Positions 1 to 5,488 of a DNA stretch of 6,763 nt are shown one piece after another (the first letter of the stretch is position 1; each line of letters opens with the position of its first letter). The DNA is from Acidocella sp. 35-58-6. Its GTDB lineage: Bacteria; Pseudomonadota; Alphaproteobacteria; Acetobacterales; Acetobacteraceae. Where the stretch lies: assembly GCA_002281005.1 (NCBI GenBank), contig NCFD01000067.1:1-6763 (forward strand), in the 5' to 3' direction. The position numbers and the translations under genes are program-made. Under the pieces are notes generated by a model, which was given only the letters and a program-made list of their open reading frames with translations, made no database searches and was not told the origin of the DNA.

Positions 1-537
1 CAGCCTGAGCCGGGGCGAAACCCCGTAAGCCGTAGCAGGCCGCAAAAACACCGGGCAAAACCCATCATCCGCCAGCGCCGCAATATCGCGCTCGGCCCAT
101 ACCTTAGATTGCCCGTAGGCCGTCACCGGGTTCAGCACACCGGTCTCATCCACCATGCCCTCACCGGCGGCGCCATAATTGCTACAGGAGGACGCCAGCA
201 GATACCGCCCCACCCCAGCCCGCTTCGCCATTCGCGCCAGATGCACCGAGCCTTCATGGTTGATCGCGTAGGTCACCGCGGGGTTTAAATCGCTCACCGG
301 GTCGTTGGAGAGGGCGGCCAGATGCACCACCGCATCCAACCCGGCCAAATCGGCTACAGTGACATCGCGCACATCCTTGGTCAGGCTCGGCACATCGGCC
401 AACGCGCCCGCCGCCGCATAGGTGCAACCGGCGTAATAATCGGCATCAAGCCCTACCACCTCGTGCCCCGCCTGCAACAGCATCGGCACCATGACCGCGC
501 CAATATACCCGCGATGCCCCGTTACCAAAATTTTCAT
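1..537 (-). CDS. NAD-dependent epimerase/dehydratase (extended SDR), partial: C-terminus beyond left edge
   Basis: The minus-strand reading frame opens with ATG at 537 and stays open for 179 codons to the window edge. Visible features: a Rossmann nucleotide-binding motif TGHRGYIG (residues 6-13); an acidic residue at the end of strand 2 (D31 in GLDADYY) typical of NAD preference; SSCSNYG (116-122) with the probable catalytic Ser117; and YGQSK with Tyr141 and Lys145, the SDR catalytic pair. An LRPATAYG stretch near the edge is typical of sugar-nucleotide epimerases and dehydratases. A GGAGG ribosome binding site lies about 7 nt upstream and supports the start. Family members are usually about 300-340 residues, so roughly the last 130 are missing. 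The enzyme would be cytosolic and act on an NDP-sugar; the substrate cannot be read from the sequence. It lies 69 nt downstream of the chemoreceptor gene on the same strand, so co-transcription is possible but functionally unexplained. Confidence 0.93.
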   Translation of the reverse strand, partial: MKILVTGHRGYIGAVMVPMLLQAGHEVVGLDADYYAGCTYAAAGALADVPSLTKDVRDVTVADLAGLDAVVHLAALSNDPVSDLNPAVTYAINHEGSVHLARMAKRAGVGRYLLASSCSNYGAAGEGMVDETGVLNPVTAYGQSKVWAERDIAALADDGFCPVFLRPATAYGVSPRLRL

Positions 538-606
538 GTACCGCCTCCAAACGCCCAAACTTCGCGTCCAGATAATCCGCACGGCTAAAAAAAGCGAACC
601 GCAATG

Positions 607-2430
607 TTACTCCGCCGCCAGCATCGCGCCTGGCTTGGCCTCGCCGGCCTCCTCCGTTTTGAACTGCGCGATGATGCTCGCCAAATCCCGCGCCTCCGCC
701 GCCAGCCCATGCGAAGCAGCGGTGGATTGTTCCACCATCGCGGCATTCTGCTGCGTCACCTGGTCCATCTGGTTGATGGCGGTATTCACCTGCCCCAACG
801 CGCTGGACTGCTCCTTGGCCGCCGCCGCGATTTCACTGACAATCCGGCTGATCTGCGCCACCTGCCCCACCATGCGGGTCAGCGCCTTGCCGGTATCACC
901 TACCAATTTGACCCCAATTTCCACCTGCTCACCGGAGGTGGAGATCAACTGCTTGATCTCTTTCGCCGCATCCGCCGAACGCTGCGCCAGCGCCCGCACT
1001 TCGGTTGCCACCACTGCAAAACCGCGCCCGGCATCACCGGCCCGCGCCGCCTCCACCCCGGCATTCAGCGCCAGCAAGTTGGTTTGAAATGCGATCTCGT
1101 CGATCACCCCAATGATATTCCCAATCTGGCGCGACGAGGTTTCAATCCCGCTCATCGCCGCCACGGTTGCCGTCACCGTCACGCTTGAATGTTCAGTATC
1201 GCTCTTGGCTTTGCCCACAATATCGTTGGCCTCATCCGCTGAGGCCGCGGTGCGCCGCACGGTGGCGGTAATTTCATCGAGCGCTGCCGCCGTTTCCTCT
1301 AAGGTCGCCGCCTGCTGCTCGGTCCGGCGGGCAAGATCATCCGACGCATGGGTGAGTTCATCAGCACTTGCGGTCACCGCCTGGGTGCTGCGCACCACCG
1401 CCCGCATGGTCTGCATCAACTGGTCGATGGCCTGATTAAAATCCATCCGCAATTTTTTATAGTCAGGCGGAAACCACTCTTGCAAACGGAAGGTCAACTC
1501 GCCCTTGGTGACCTTATCCAGCCCGGTCGTCATGGCGTTCACCACCACATCAAGCTGCTTCATCGCATCCTCACGCGCCGCTTCATTGCGCTTGCGGTCA
1601 TATTCGGCGCTTGCCCGCTCTACCTCCTGCTCCTCACGCATCCGCTGATGGCTCAAAATTGAATCACGGAATGATGAGGTCGCTACAGCCATCTCACCAA
1701 TTTCATCACGCCGCGCCATAAATGGCACCGCCAACTCAAGATGCCCTTGCGCCAGCGTTGCCATATACGCCGCCAGTGTTTTAATCGGCGCCACAACTTT
1801 GCGCCGCACCATAAACAGGCCGGTTAAAACAATGAGAATCACTACAGCTAAAACACTCATCATCAGAATATTATAAAACTGCAACTGCGCCGCCGCCTGC
1901 GCCTCATTGGCGTTATCCGCCGCCGTGGCTTTTGCCACAATATCATTGATCACCGCCCGGTGCGCCCGGTAAATCTCACCCAGACGGCTCATGGATTGCG
2001 CGATCGCCACCGGATTGTTTTGCACAATCGCAGGCAGCACCACGTCATTCAACTGCTGCCAGAATTGCTGCACATCGGCATCCGACGTCTGGGTCAATTC
2101 CACCCGTAAATCCTCGGGTAAATCAGCTTGCTGCCAATAGGTTTTACGGTCGTTATATTGCGCCTGTAAATCCGCCAGAGACTTTTTATAATCGGCCACA
2201 TCGGCGGGAGTCTGCGCTGCTAAATTCGCGTCGAGATACGCCTCAATGACATATTCCGGCGGCGGCAGAATATCACCCAGCAAATCCTTGCCCGCCGCAA
2301 TGTGCTCGTATAACGGCCCAGTGATTTCGAGATTCCGCAGTGCCAGGCTGCTAATACCCACAATGCTCATAACCCCCAGGCAGGTAACCAGGCCAAACAA
2401 CAGGATAGAGCGGGAAATTGTAAAGCGCAT
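607..2430 (-). CDS. Methyl-accepting chemotaxis protein, membrane-bound, tandem HAMP
   Basis: This is a 607-residue transmembrane chemoreceptor. Order: short cytoplasmic N-terminus; TM1 (about 8-31); a helical periplasmic sensor region (about 32-185) containing a conserved-looking [11 protein letters not shown] segment; TM2 (about 186-208); HAMP (about 209-262); a charged helix; a second HAMP-like unit (about 291-343); then the antiparallel coiled-coil signalling domain. The hairpin tip that contacts CheA/CheW is clear at about 444-475 ([20 protein letters not shown], then GRGFAVVA). The frame can be extended to a TTG at 2442. ATG at 2430 is the better start because a GAGGA ribosome binding site (2436-2440) sits 5 nt before it and would lie inside the longer version. 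The C-terminus has no NWETF-like CheR/CheB tethering pentapeptide. No che genes are nearby, so it is an orphan receptor whose ligand is unknown. It is divergent from the Rieske oxygenase and shares its upstream region. Confidence 0.96.
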   Translation of the reverse strand: MRFTISRSILLFGLVTCLGVMSIVGISSLALRNLEITGPLYEHIAAGKDLLGDILPPPEYVIEAYLDANLAAQTPADVADYKKSLADLQAQYNDRKTYWQQADLPEDLRVELTQTSDADVQQFWQQLNDVVLPAIVQNNPVAIAQSMSRLGEIYRAHRAVINDIVAKATAADNANEAQAAAQLQFYNILMMSVLAVVILIVLTGLFMVRRKVVAPIKTLAAYMATLAQGHLELAVPFMARRDEIGEMAVATSSFRDSILSHQRMREEQEVERASAEYDRKRNEAAREDAMKQLDVVVNAMTTGLDKVTKGELTFRLQEWFPPDYKKLRMDFNQAIDQLMQTMRAVVRSTQAVTASADELTHASDDLARRTEQQAATLEETAAALDEITATVRRTAASADEANDIVGKAKSDTEHSSVTVTATVAAMSGIETSSRQIGNIIGVIDEIAFQTNLLALNAGVEAARAGDAGRGFAVVATEVRALAQRSADAAKEIKQLISTSGEQVEIGVKLVGDTGKALTRMVGQVAQISRIVSEIAAAAKEQSSALGQVNTAINQMDQVTQQNAAMVEQSTAASHGLAAEARDLASIIAQFKTEEAGEAKPGAMLAAE

Positions 2431-2435
2431 CTGCG

Positions 2436-2440
2436 TCCTC
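2436..2440 (-). promoter_or_regulatory. Ribosome binding site of the chemoreceptor
   Basis: GAGGA on the minus strand, 5 nt before the ATG at 2430. It decides between that ATG and an in-frame TTG at 2442, which lies upstream of it. Confidence 0.75.
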
Positions 2441-2521
2441 AATCATTACGGAATGCGCTATCCCTGCCGCAAAATAATCAACAGCCCCTTAACAATCCCA
2501 GCGAAACTGCCCAATCCGGAT

Positions 2522-2535
2522 TTGATCTAAATCAA
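2522..2535. promoter_or_regulatory. FNR/FixK/ANR-type binding site (TTGATCTAAATCAA)
   Basis: This is an exact match to the FNR/Crp-superfamily consensus TTGAT-N4-ATCAA, located in the divergent intergenic region. Its centre (between 2528 and 2529) is 41.5 bp upstream of a predicted plus-strand start near 2569-2570, the classical class II activator position. It lies about 98 bp upstream of the chemoreceptor ATG on the other side, where no correctly placed -10 element is seen. Direction and function are inferred; the match itself is read directly. Confidence 0.72.
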
Positions 2536-2556
2536 GGCAAGCGAGGTGATTAAGAA

Positions 2557-2562
2557 TATCAT
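2557..2562 (+). promoter_or_regulatory. Candidate -10 element for the Rieske oxygenase
   Basis: TATCAT resembles the sigma-70 -10 hexamer and predicts transcription starting about 2569. There is no good -35, which fits an activator-dependent promoter with the FNR-type box centred at -41.5. Confidence 0.5.
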
Positions 2563-2569
2563 AACAAAA

Positions 2570-2587
2570 GTTCGTTCAACGAACGAA
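2570..2587. promoter_or_regulatory. Palindromic operator overlapping the predicted transcription start
   Basis: GTTCGTTCAACGAAC (2570-2584) is a perfect 7-1-7 palindrome. The overlapping TTCGTTCAACGAACGAA (2571-2587) is a perfect 7-3-7 palindrome. It lies just downstream of the -10 element and would cover about +1 to +18, a repressor-like position. The TTCG...CGAA core resembles operators of IclR-family regulators of aromatic catabolism, but the regulator is not in the window and this assignment is inference. Confidence 0.6.
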
Positions 2588-2619
2588 TTTCTAACACCAT
2601 AAACGCCAAGGGAAACGCC

Positions 2620-3903
2620 ATGCTCTCCAAAGACCAAAATGAATTCATCACCCAAACCGGCCCCGGCACGCCGATGGGCGAATTATTCCGCCGCTACTGG
2701 GTCCCGGCGCTGCTGGCTGAGGAGCTGCCTGAAAATGACTGTCCGCCGGTACGGGTGAAACTGCTCTCCGAGCGACTGGTGGCGATCCGCGACACGCAAG
2801 GCAAAACCGGCCTGATTGATGAATTTTGCCCGCACCGCGGGGCCTCATTGTGGTTTGGCCGGGTGGAAGAGTGCGGCGTGCGCTGCCCCTATCATGGCTG
2901 GAAATTCGGCGTGGATGGCCAATGCACCGACGTCCCCTCAGAACCCGAGGAGAGCGGCTTCCGCGCCAAAATAAAACTGAAAAACTATCCGCTGGTGCTG
3001 CGTGGCGGCGTCTATTGGACCTATATGGGCCCGCAGCAGGACCAGCCGCCCCTGCCGGAATGGGAATTCGCCATGGTGCCGGAGGGCCATGCGTTCATCT
3101 CCAAACGGTTGCAGGAATGCAATTATTTGCAAGCCATGGAAGGCGGCATCGACAGCTCGCACGTCTCCTTCCTGCATAGCGGTGACCTCAACCGCGACCC
3201 GCTCTTCAAAGGTGCCGCCGGCAACGAGCACCAGTTGGACTACAAGGTGTTCTTTGAAGTGGTGGACCACGCCAACGGGCTTTACATCGGTGCCCGCCGC
3301 AACGCCGCCCATGACAAATACTACTGGCGCATCACACCCTGGGTGATGCCGAGCTTCACCATGGTAGCCCCACGCGGCGACCACCCGGTGCATGGGCATT
3401 TCTGGATTCCCAATGACGATGAAAACTGCACGGCGTGGTCTTACGATTACAAACCGGAACGTAAGCTCTACCCCGCCGAAATTGCCGCGATGAAGGACGG
3501 CAAAGGCGTGCACGCCAAAACCATCCCCGGCACCTACCGCCCGGTTGCCAACAAGGACAATGACTATCTGATGGACCGCGACGCCCAACGCGCCGGGCTG
3601 ACCTATAGCGGCATCGAGGGCATCGCCATCCAGGACGGCTCGTTGCAGGAGAGCATGGGGCCGGTGGTGGACCGCACCAAGGAGAACCTCACCACCTGCG
3701 ACAACGGCATCATCATGGCACGGCTGAAACTCATCCGCGCCGCCAAGGCGCTGCGGGACAAAGGCACACTACCACCAGGCCGCCTGCCGGAAGCCCAGCA
3801 TGTGCGCTCGGCTGCCATATTGCTGGACCCGAAAACCAACTTCGCGCAGGACGCCGAGACCCATTTCAAGGCCCGCACGCTGGAGCCGCATTCTTCGGTC
3901 TAA
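2620..3903 (+). CDS. Rieske non-heme iron ring-hydroxylating oxygenase, alpha subunit (phthalate dioxygenase-like)
   Basis: 427 residues, a typical length for single-component-type oxygenase subunits related to phthalate 4,5-dioxygenase. The Rieske [2Fe-2S] ligands are C70-x-H72 (CPHRGASLW) and C89-x2-H92 (CPYHGWKF). The mononuclear iron site is D178-x2-H181-x4-H186 in GGIDSSHVSFLH, with D178 the likely electron-bridging Asp. D339 in the IQDGSLQESMGPVVDRTKE segment is the likely third iron ligand. These signatures place it in the subfamily that oxidises aromatic acids or ethers (ring dihydroxylation or O-demethylation) using O2 and electrons from a reductase. The exact substrate cannot be told. 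No reductase, ferredoxin or dehydrogenase gene is adjacent, so electron donors must be encoded elsewhere. An AAGGGA purine-rich stretch precedes the ATG. The gene is monocistronic, with a terminator beginning 23 nt after its stop codon. Confidence 0.95.
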   Translation: MLSKDQNEFITQTGPGTPMGELFRRYWVPALLAEELPENDCPPVRVKLLSERLVAIRDTQGKTGLIDEFCPHRGASLWFGRVEECGVRCPYHGWKFGVDGQCTDVPSEPEESGFRAKIKLKNYPLVLRGGVYWTYMGPQQDQPPLPEWEFAMVPEGHAFISKRLQECNYLQAMEGGIDSSHVSFLHSGDLNRDPLFKGAAGNEHQLDYKVFFEVVDHANGLYIGARRNAAHDKYYWRITPWVMPSFTMVAPRGDHPVHGHFWIPNDDENCTAWSYDYKPERKLYPAEIAAMKDGKGVHAKTIPGTYRPVANKDNDYLMDRDAQRAGLTYSGIEGIAIQDGSLQESMGPVVDRTKENLTTCDNGIIMARLKLIRAAKALRDKGTLPPGRLPEAQHVRSAAILLDPKTNFAQDAETHFKARTLEPHSSV

Positions 3904-3925
3904 CGCCCTTGCCGTCTCATAAATC

Positions 3926-3961
3926 ACTGGCTCATCCCGCGCGGGGTGAGCCAGTTTTTTT
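3926..3961 (+). terminator. Intrinsic terminator after the Rieske oxygenase
   Basis: The arms ACTGGCTCA and TGAGCCAGT pair perfectly and are extended by a T-G wobble and CCC/GGG around a GCGC tetraloop. A run of seven T follows immediately (3955-3961). It begins 23 nt after the oxygenase stop, a textbook rho-independent terminator that isolates this gene from the downstream permease. Confidence 0.93.
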
Positions 3962-4074
3962 ATACGCGGCTGCCCCCCACCGCCCCTGGCTGACGGCAAC
4001 GGATAAATCTGGAACACTGGCCGGCACCCATAGCCAGGCATTGCATGACCACAGCCCTCCACGGACCATTATAA

Positions 4075-4917
4075 GTGCCCACCAGCATGATTCTGCTGGT
4101 GCTGCTGGCGGCCTTGCTGCACGCCTGCTGGAATACGGTGGTGAAATCCAGCCCGGACAAGTTTCTCGACATCGTGCTGGTCACCGCCAGTGCGGCGCTA
4201 ATCTCGGCGGTAACGTTGGTGTTTTTACCGCTACCGGCGGTGGCGAGCCTGCCGTACGTGGCCACCTCGGTGCTGAGCCATGTGGTGTACTTCACCATGG
4301 TCGGCGCGGTGTACCGCCTCGGGGATATGAGTCACGCCTACCCCATCATGCGCGGCGCCCCGCCGTTGATCGTGGCATTGCTCAGCGTCCCGCTGCTGGG
4401 CGAGGCGCTCTCAGCCGGCGAATGGGCCGGGGTTTTGCTGATTTCCGGCAGCATCCTCAGCCTGCTGGTGGCGGCGCGGTGGCGCGGCAATGTCTCCGCC
4501 AGTTCCACCATACTGGCCCTGCTCAATGCCGGGGTGATCGTGGGCTACACATTGGTGGACGGCACCGGCGTACGGCTCTCCGGCCAGCCGGTGGCCTACA
4601 CCATGTGGATGTATGTGCTGACCGGACCACTAATTTTGGCGTGGGCGCTGAAATACCGCCGCGGCAGGGTACTGCCGCATTTTCGCGCCCGCTGGCCATT
4701 GGGGTTACTCGGCGGCGCCTGCACCCTGGCCGCCTATATTTTAATTCTATTCGCCATGACCCGCGCCCCCATCGCCATGGTGGCCGCATTACGAGAATCC
4801 GCCATCATCTTCGGCACCATCATTTCGGTCCTGGTCCTAAAAGAACGCGCCGGCCTCAGCCGCACAATCGCCGCCGCGACCATTATGCTGGGGATTGTGG
4901 TTATCAAGCTGGGGTAG
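4075..4917 (+). CDS. EamA/DMT-superfamily membrane permease
   Basis: 280 residues forming about ten hydrophobic helices in two repeated EamA halves (about 3-132 and 145-279). The second-last helix of each half ends in a matching acidic/basic loop (LLGE near residue 110, LKER near 255), a typical mark of the internal duplication. The N-terminus LLVLLAALLHACWN is characteristic of EamA permeases. The protein would sit in the inner membrane and export or exchange a small metabolite; the substrate is unpredictable. Start: a TAA stop lies immediately before GTG 4075, so the only choices are that GTG or the ATG at 4087. ACGGA at 4061-4065 is a modest ribosome binding site for the GTG, and nothing better precedes the ATG. 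A TATAAG at 4070-4075 could instead be a -10 giving a nearly leaderless message from 4087. No clear operon partner. Confidence 0.92.
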   Translation: MPTSMILLVLLAALLHACWNTVVKSSPDKFLDIVLVTASAALISAVTLVFLPLPAVASLPYVATSVLSHVVYFTMVGAVYRLGDMSHAYPIMRGAPPLIVALLSVPLLGEALSAGEWAGVLLISGSILSLLVAARWRGNVSASSTILALLNAGVIVGYTLVDGTGVRLSGQPVAYTMWMYVLTGPLILAWALKYRRGRVLPHFRARWPLGLLGGACTLAAYILILFAMTRAPIAMVAALRESAIIFGTIISVLVLKERAGLSRTIAAATIMLGIVVIKLG

Positions 4918-4993
4918 GGCTTTGGTGTTGCGATGGTGGGATACGCTGCGCTAACCCAGCGTCTCGGAAGCATAATTTGCCGGGCAATTGATT

Positions 4994-5023
4994 GTAGGGT
5001 GGGTTAGCGTAGCGTAACCCACC
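4994..5023 (-). repeat. REP-like palindrome, reverse orientation (copy 1)
   Basis: The arms GGTGGGTTA and TAACCCACC pair around the 8-nt loop GCGTAGCG, with GTAGG just outside on the left. Apart from one base it is the reverse complement of the element at 5241-5270. Confidence 0.85.
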
Positions 5024-5146
5024 GATGATAGGAGCGCTTTGTCATTGGCTTGATATCGTTCCACCCTATGTTGCTCACCCCGCCGATGGTGGGTTACGCT
5101 GCGCTAACCCAGCGTCTCGGAAGCGGAATTTGCCGGGCAATTCGTT

Positions 5147-5176
5147 GTAGGGTGGGTTAGCGTAGCGTAACCCACC
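5147..5176 (-). repeat. REP-like palindrome, reverse orientation (copy 2)
   Basis: Identical to the element at 4994-5023 and exactly 153 bp downstream. Forward-orientation partners with loop CGCTGCGC lie at 4935-4958 (one arm mutated, GGGATA) and at 5088-5111. Confidence 0.85.
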
Positions 5177-5240
5177 GATGATAGGAGCGCTTTGTCGTTG
5201 GCTTGATATTGTTCCACCCTATTTTGCTCACCACGCCGAT

Positions 5241-5270
5241 GGTGGGTTACGCTGCGCTAACCCACCCTAC
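5241..5270 (+). repeat. REP-like palindrome, forward orientation (terminal element)
   Basis: Arms GGTGGGTTA/TAACCCACC with loop CGCTGCGC, followed by CTAC. It closes the array; the AT-richer retron sequence begins right after it. Together with 4994-5023 it forms nearly perfect 30-bp inverted ends around the intervening sequence. Confidence 0.85.
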
Positions 5271-5300
5271 GCTTGCTTCTACCGTTCACGATCACCCTAA

Positions 5301-5328
5301 TTGACGGGCTTGGCGGTTATGTTATTGT
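5301..5328 (+). promoter_or_regulatory. Candidate promoter for the retron ncRNA and RT
   Basis: TTGACG (5301-5306) and TATTGT (5323-5328) are separated by 16 bp and resemble sigma-70 -35 and -10 hexamers. They predict a start at about 5335, exactly where the a1 repeat of the ncRNA begins. The -10 is not a strong match, so the support comes mainly from spacing and position. Confidence 0.45.
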
Positions 5329-5334
5329 CACTAT

Positions 5335-5472
5335 AAGTTTACAGGCAGAATTGTTGTCCGGTTTCGAGACATATGTACCAATGTCAGATGGACGTTTGTG
5401 CTACCTGATGTTCTTATTGCACAATGTATATCTTATTATACTATGTGATCGCGTAGGAGTGCCTGTAAGCTT
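5335..5472 (+). ncRNA. Retron msr-msd non-coding RNA (Ec67/Eco2-like)
   Basis: This is the template and primer RNA of the retron. AAGTTTACAGGCA (a1, 5335-5347) pairs with TGCCTGTAAGCTT (a2, 5460-5472) over 13 nt with one G-U wobble. The guanosine right after a1 (5348, GGCAG) is the likely 2'-OH branching site. Candidate structures: msr hairpin 5356-5370 (GTCCG/CG-A-GAC, loop GTTT); a 12-bp imperfect stem 5380-5391/5401-5412; and a stem 5420-5430/5437-5447 (CACA/TGTG and GTATA/TATAC around TCTTAT). The segments around a1 (AGGCAGAATTGTTG) and a2 (AGGAGTGCCTG) strongly resemble the corresponding parts of the Ec67 ncRNA as I remember it, while the middle differs. By that analogy cDNA synthesis would start near 5458. 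It ends 16 nt before the RT start, the normal position. Exact transcript and msd ends are estimates. Confidence 0.85.
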
Positions 5473-5488
5473 TTTAACGTGAGTGGCT

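Larger units (their letters stand above)
4932..5270. repeat. 153-bp tandem repeat, two full copies plus a partial third (REP/BIME-like array)
   Basis: Copy 1 is 4932-5084 and copy 2 is 5085-5237. They are exactly 153 bp each and differ at 9 positions by eye (about 94% identical). A third copy starts at 5238, matches for about 27 bp, then diverges. Each full unit holds two palindromic elements in opposite orientation with the core GTGGGTTA...TAACCCA. It also contains a small palindrome TTGCCGGGCAA (4977-4987 and 5130-5140) between the two. The array follows the permease stop by 14 nt and fills most of the gap before the retron. No reading frame is convincing across it. Its hairpins could act as terminator or mRNA stabiliser for the permease. 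Confidence 0.9.

Noticed and set aside
583..606. Possible intrinsic terminator between the chemoreceptor and the epimerase (minus-strand GCGGTTCGC followed by seven T)
   Set aside because: The stem would be only 3 bp, too weak to call a terminator.
491..1662. Several plus-strand open frames opposite the chemoreceptor and the epimerase
   Set aside because: They are antisense to clear protein families, with arginine- and alanine-rich composition typical of GC-rich shadow frames and no recognisable motifs.
2826..3878. Open frames in other frames and on the opposite strand over the Rieske oxygenase
   Set aside because: The oxygenase has every family motif in its own frame; these overlapping frames have none and start internally.
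3962..4074. Hidden gene or regulatory RNA in the gap before the permease
   Set aside because: I see no coding frame with a ribosome binding site and no strong hairpin; only a weak TATAAG near the permease start.
3960..4298. Minus-strand frame across the gap before the permease
   Set aside because: It is antisense to the permease start, without a family signature or ribosome binding site.
3909..4991. A 360-codon plus-strand frame overlapping the permease
   Set aside because: It begins inside the region of the oxygenase terminator and runs out of frame through the permease gene. Its product is histidine-, arginine- and glycine-rich with no membrane helices or known domain.
4932..5270. CRISPR array
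   Set aside because: The repeat is 153 bp in direct tandem with internal palindromes and no unique spacers of uniform length; no cas gene is present.
4932..5270. Insertion sequence with inverted ends
   Set aside because: The inverted palindromes enclose no transposase frame and no target-site duplication is evident. A REP/BIME-like array fits better.
5273..5482. A 69-codon plus-strand frame between the repeat array and the RT
   Set aside because: It starts with TTG, has no ribosome binding site, and lies almost entirely over the msr-msd RNA and its a1/a2 repeats. The RNA explains this sequence better.
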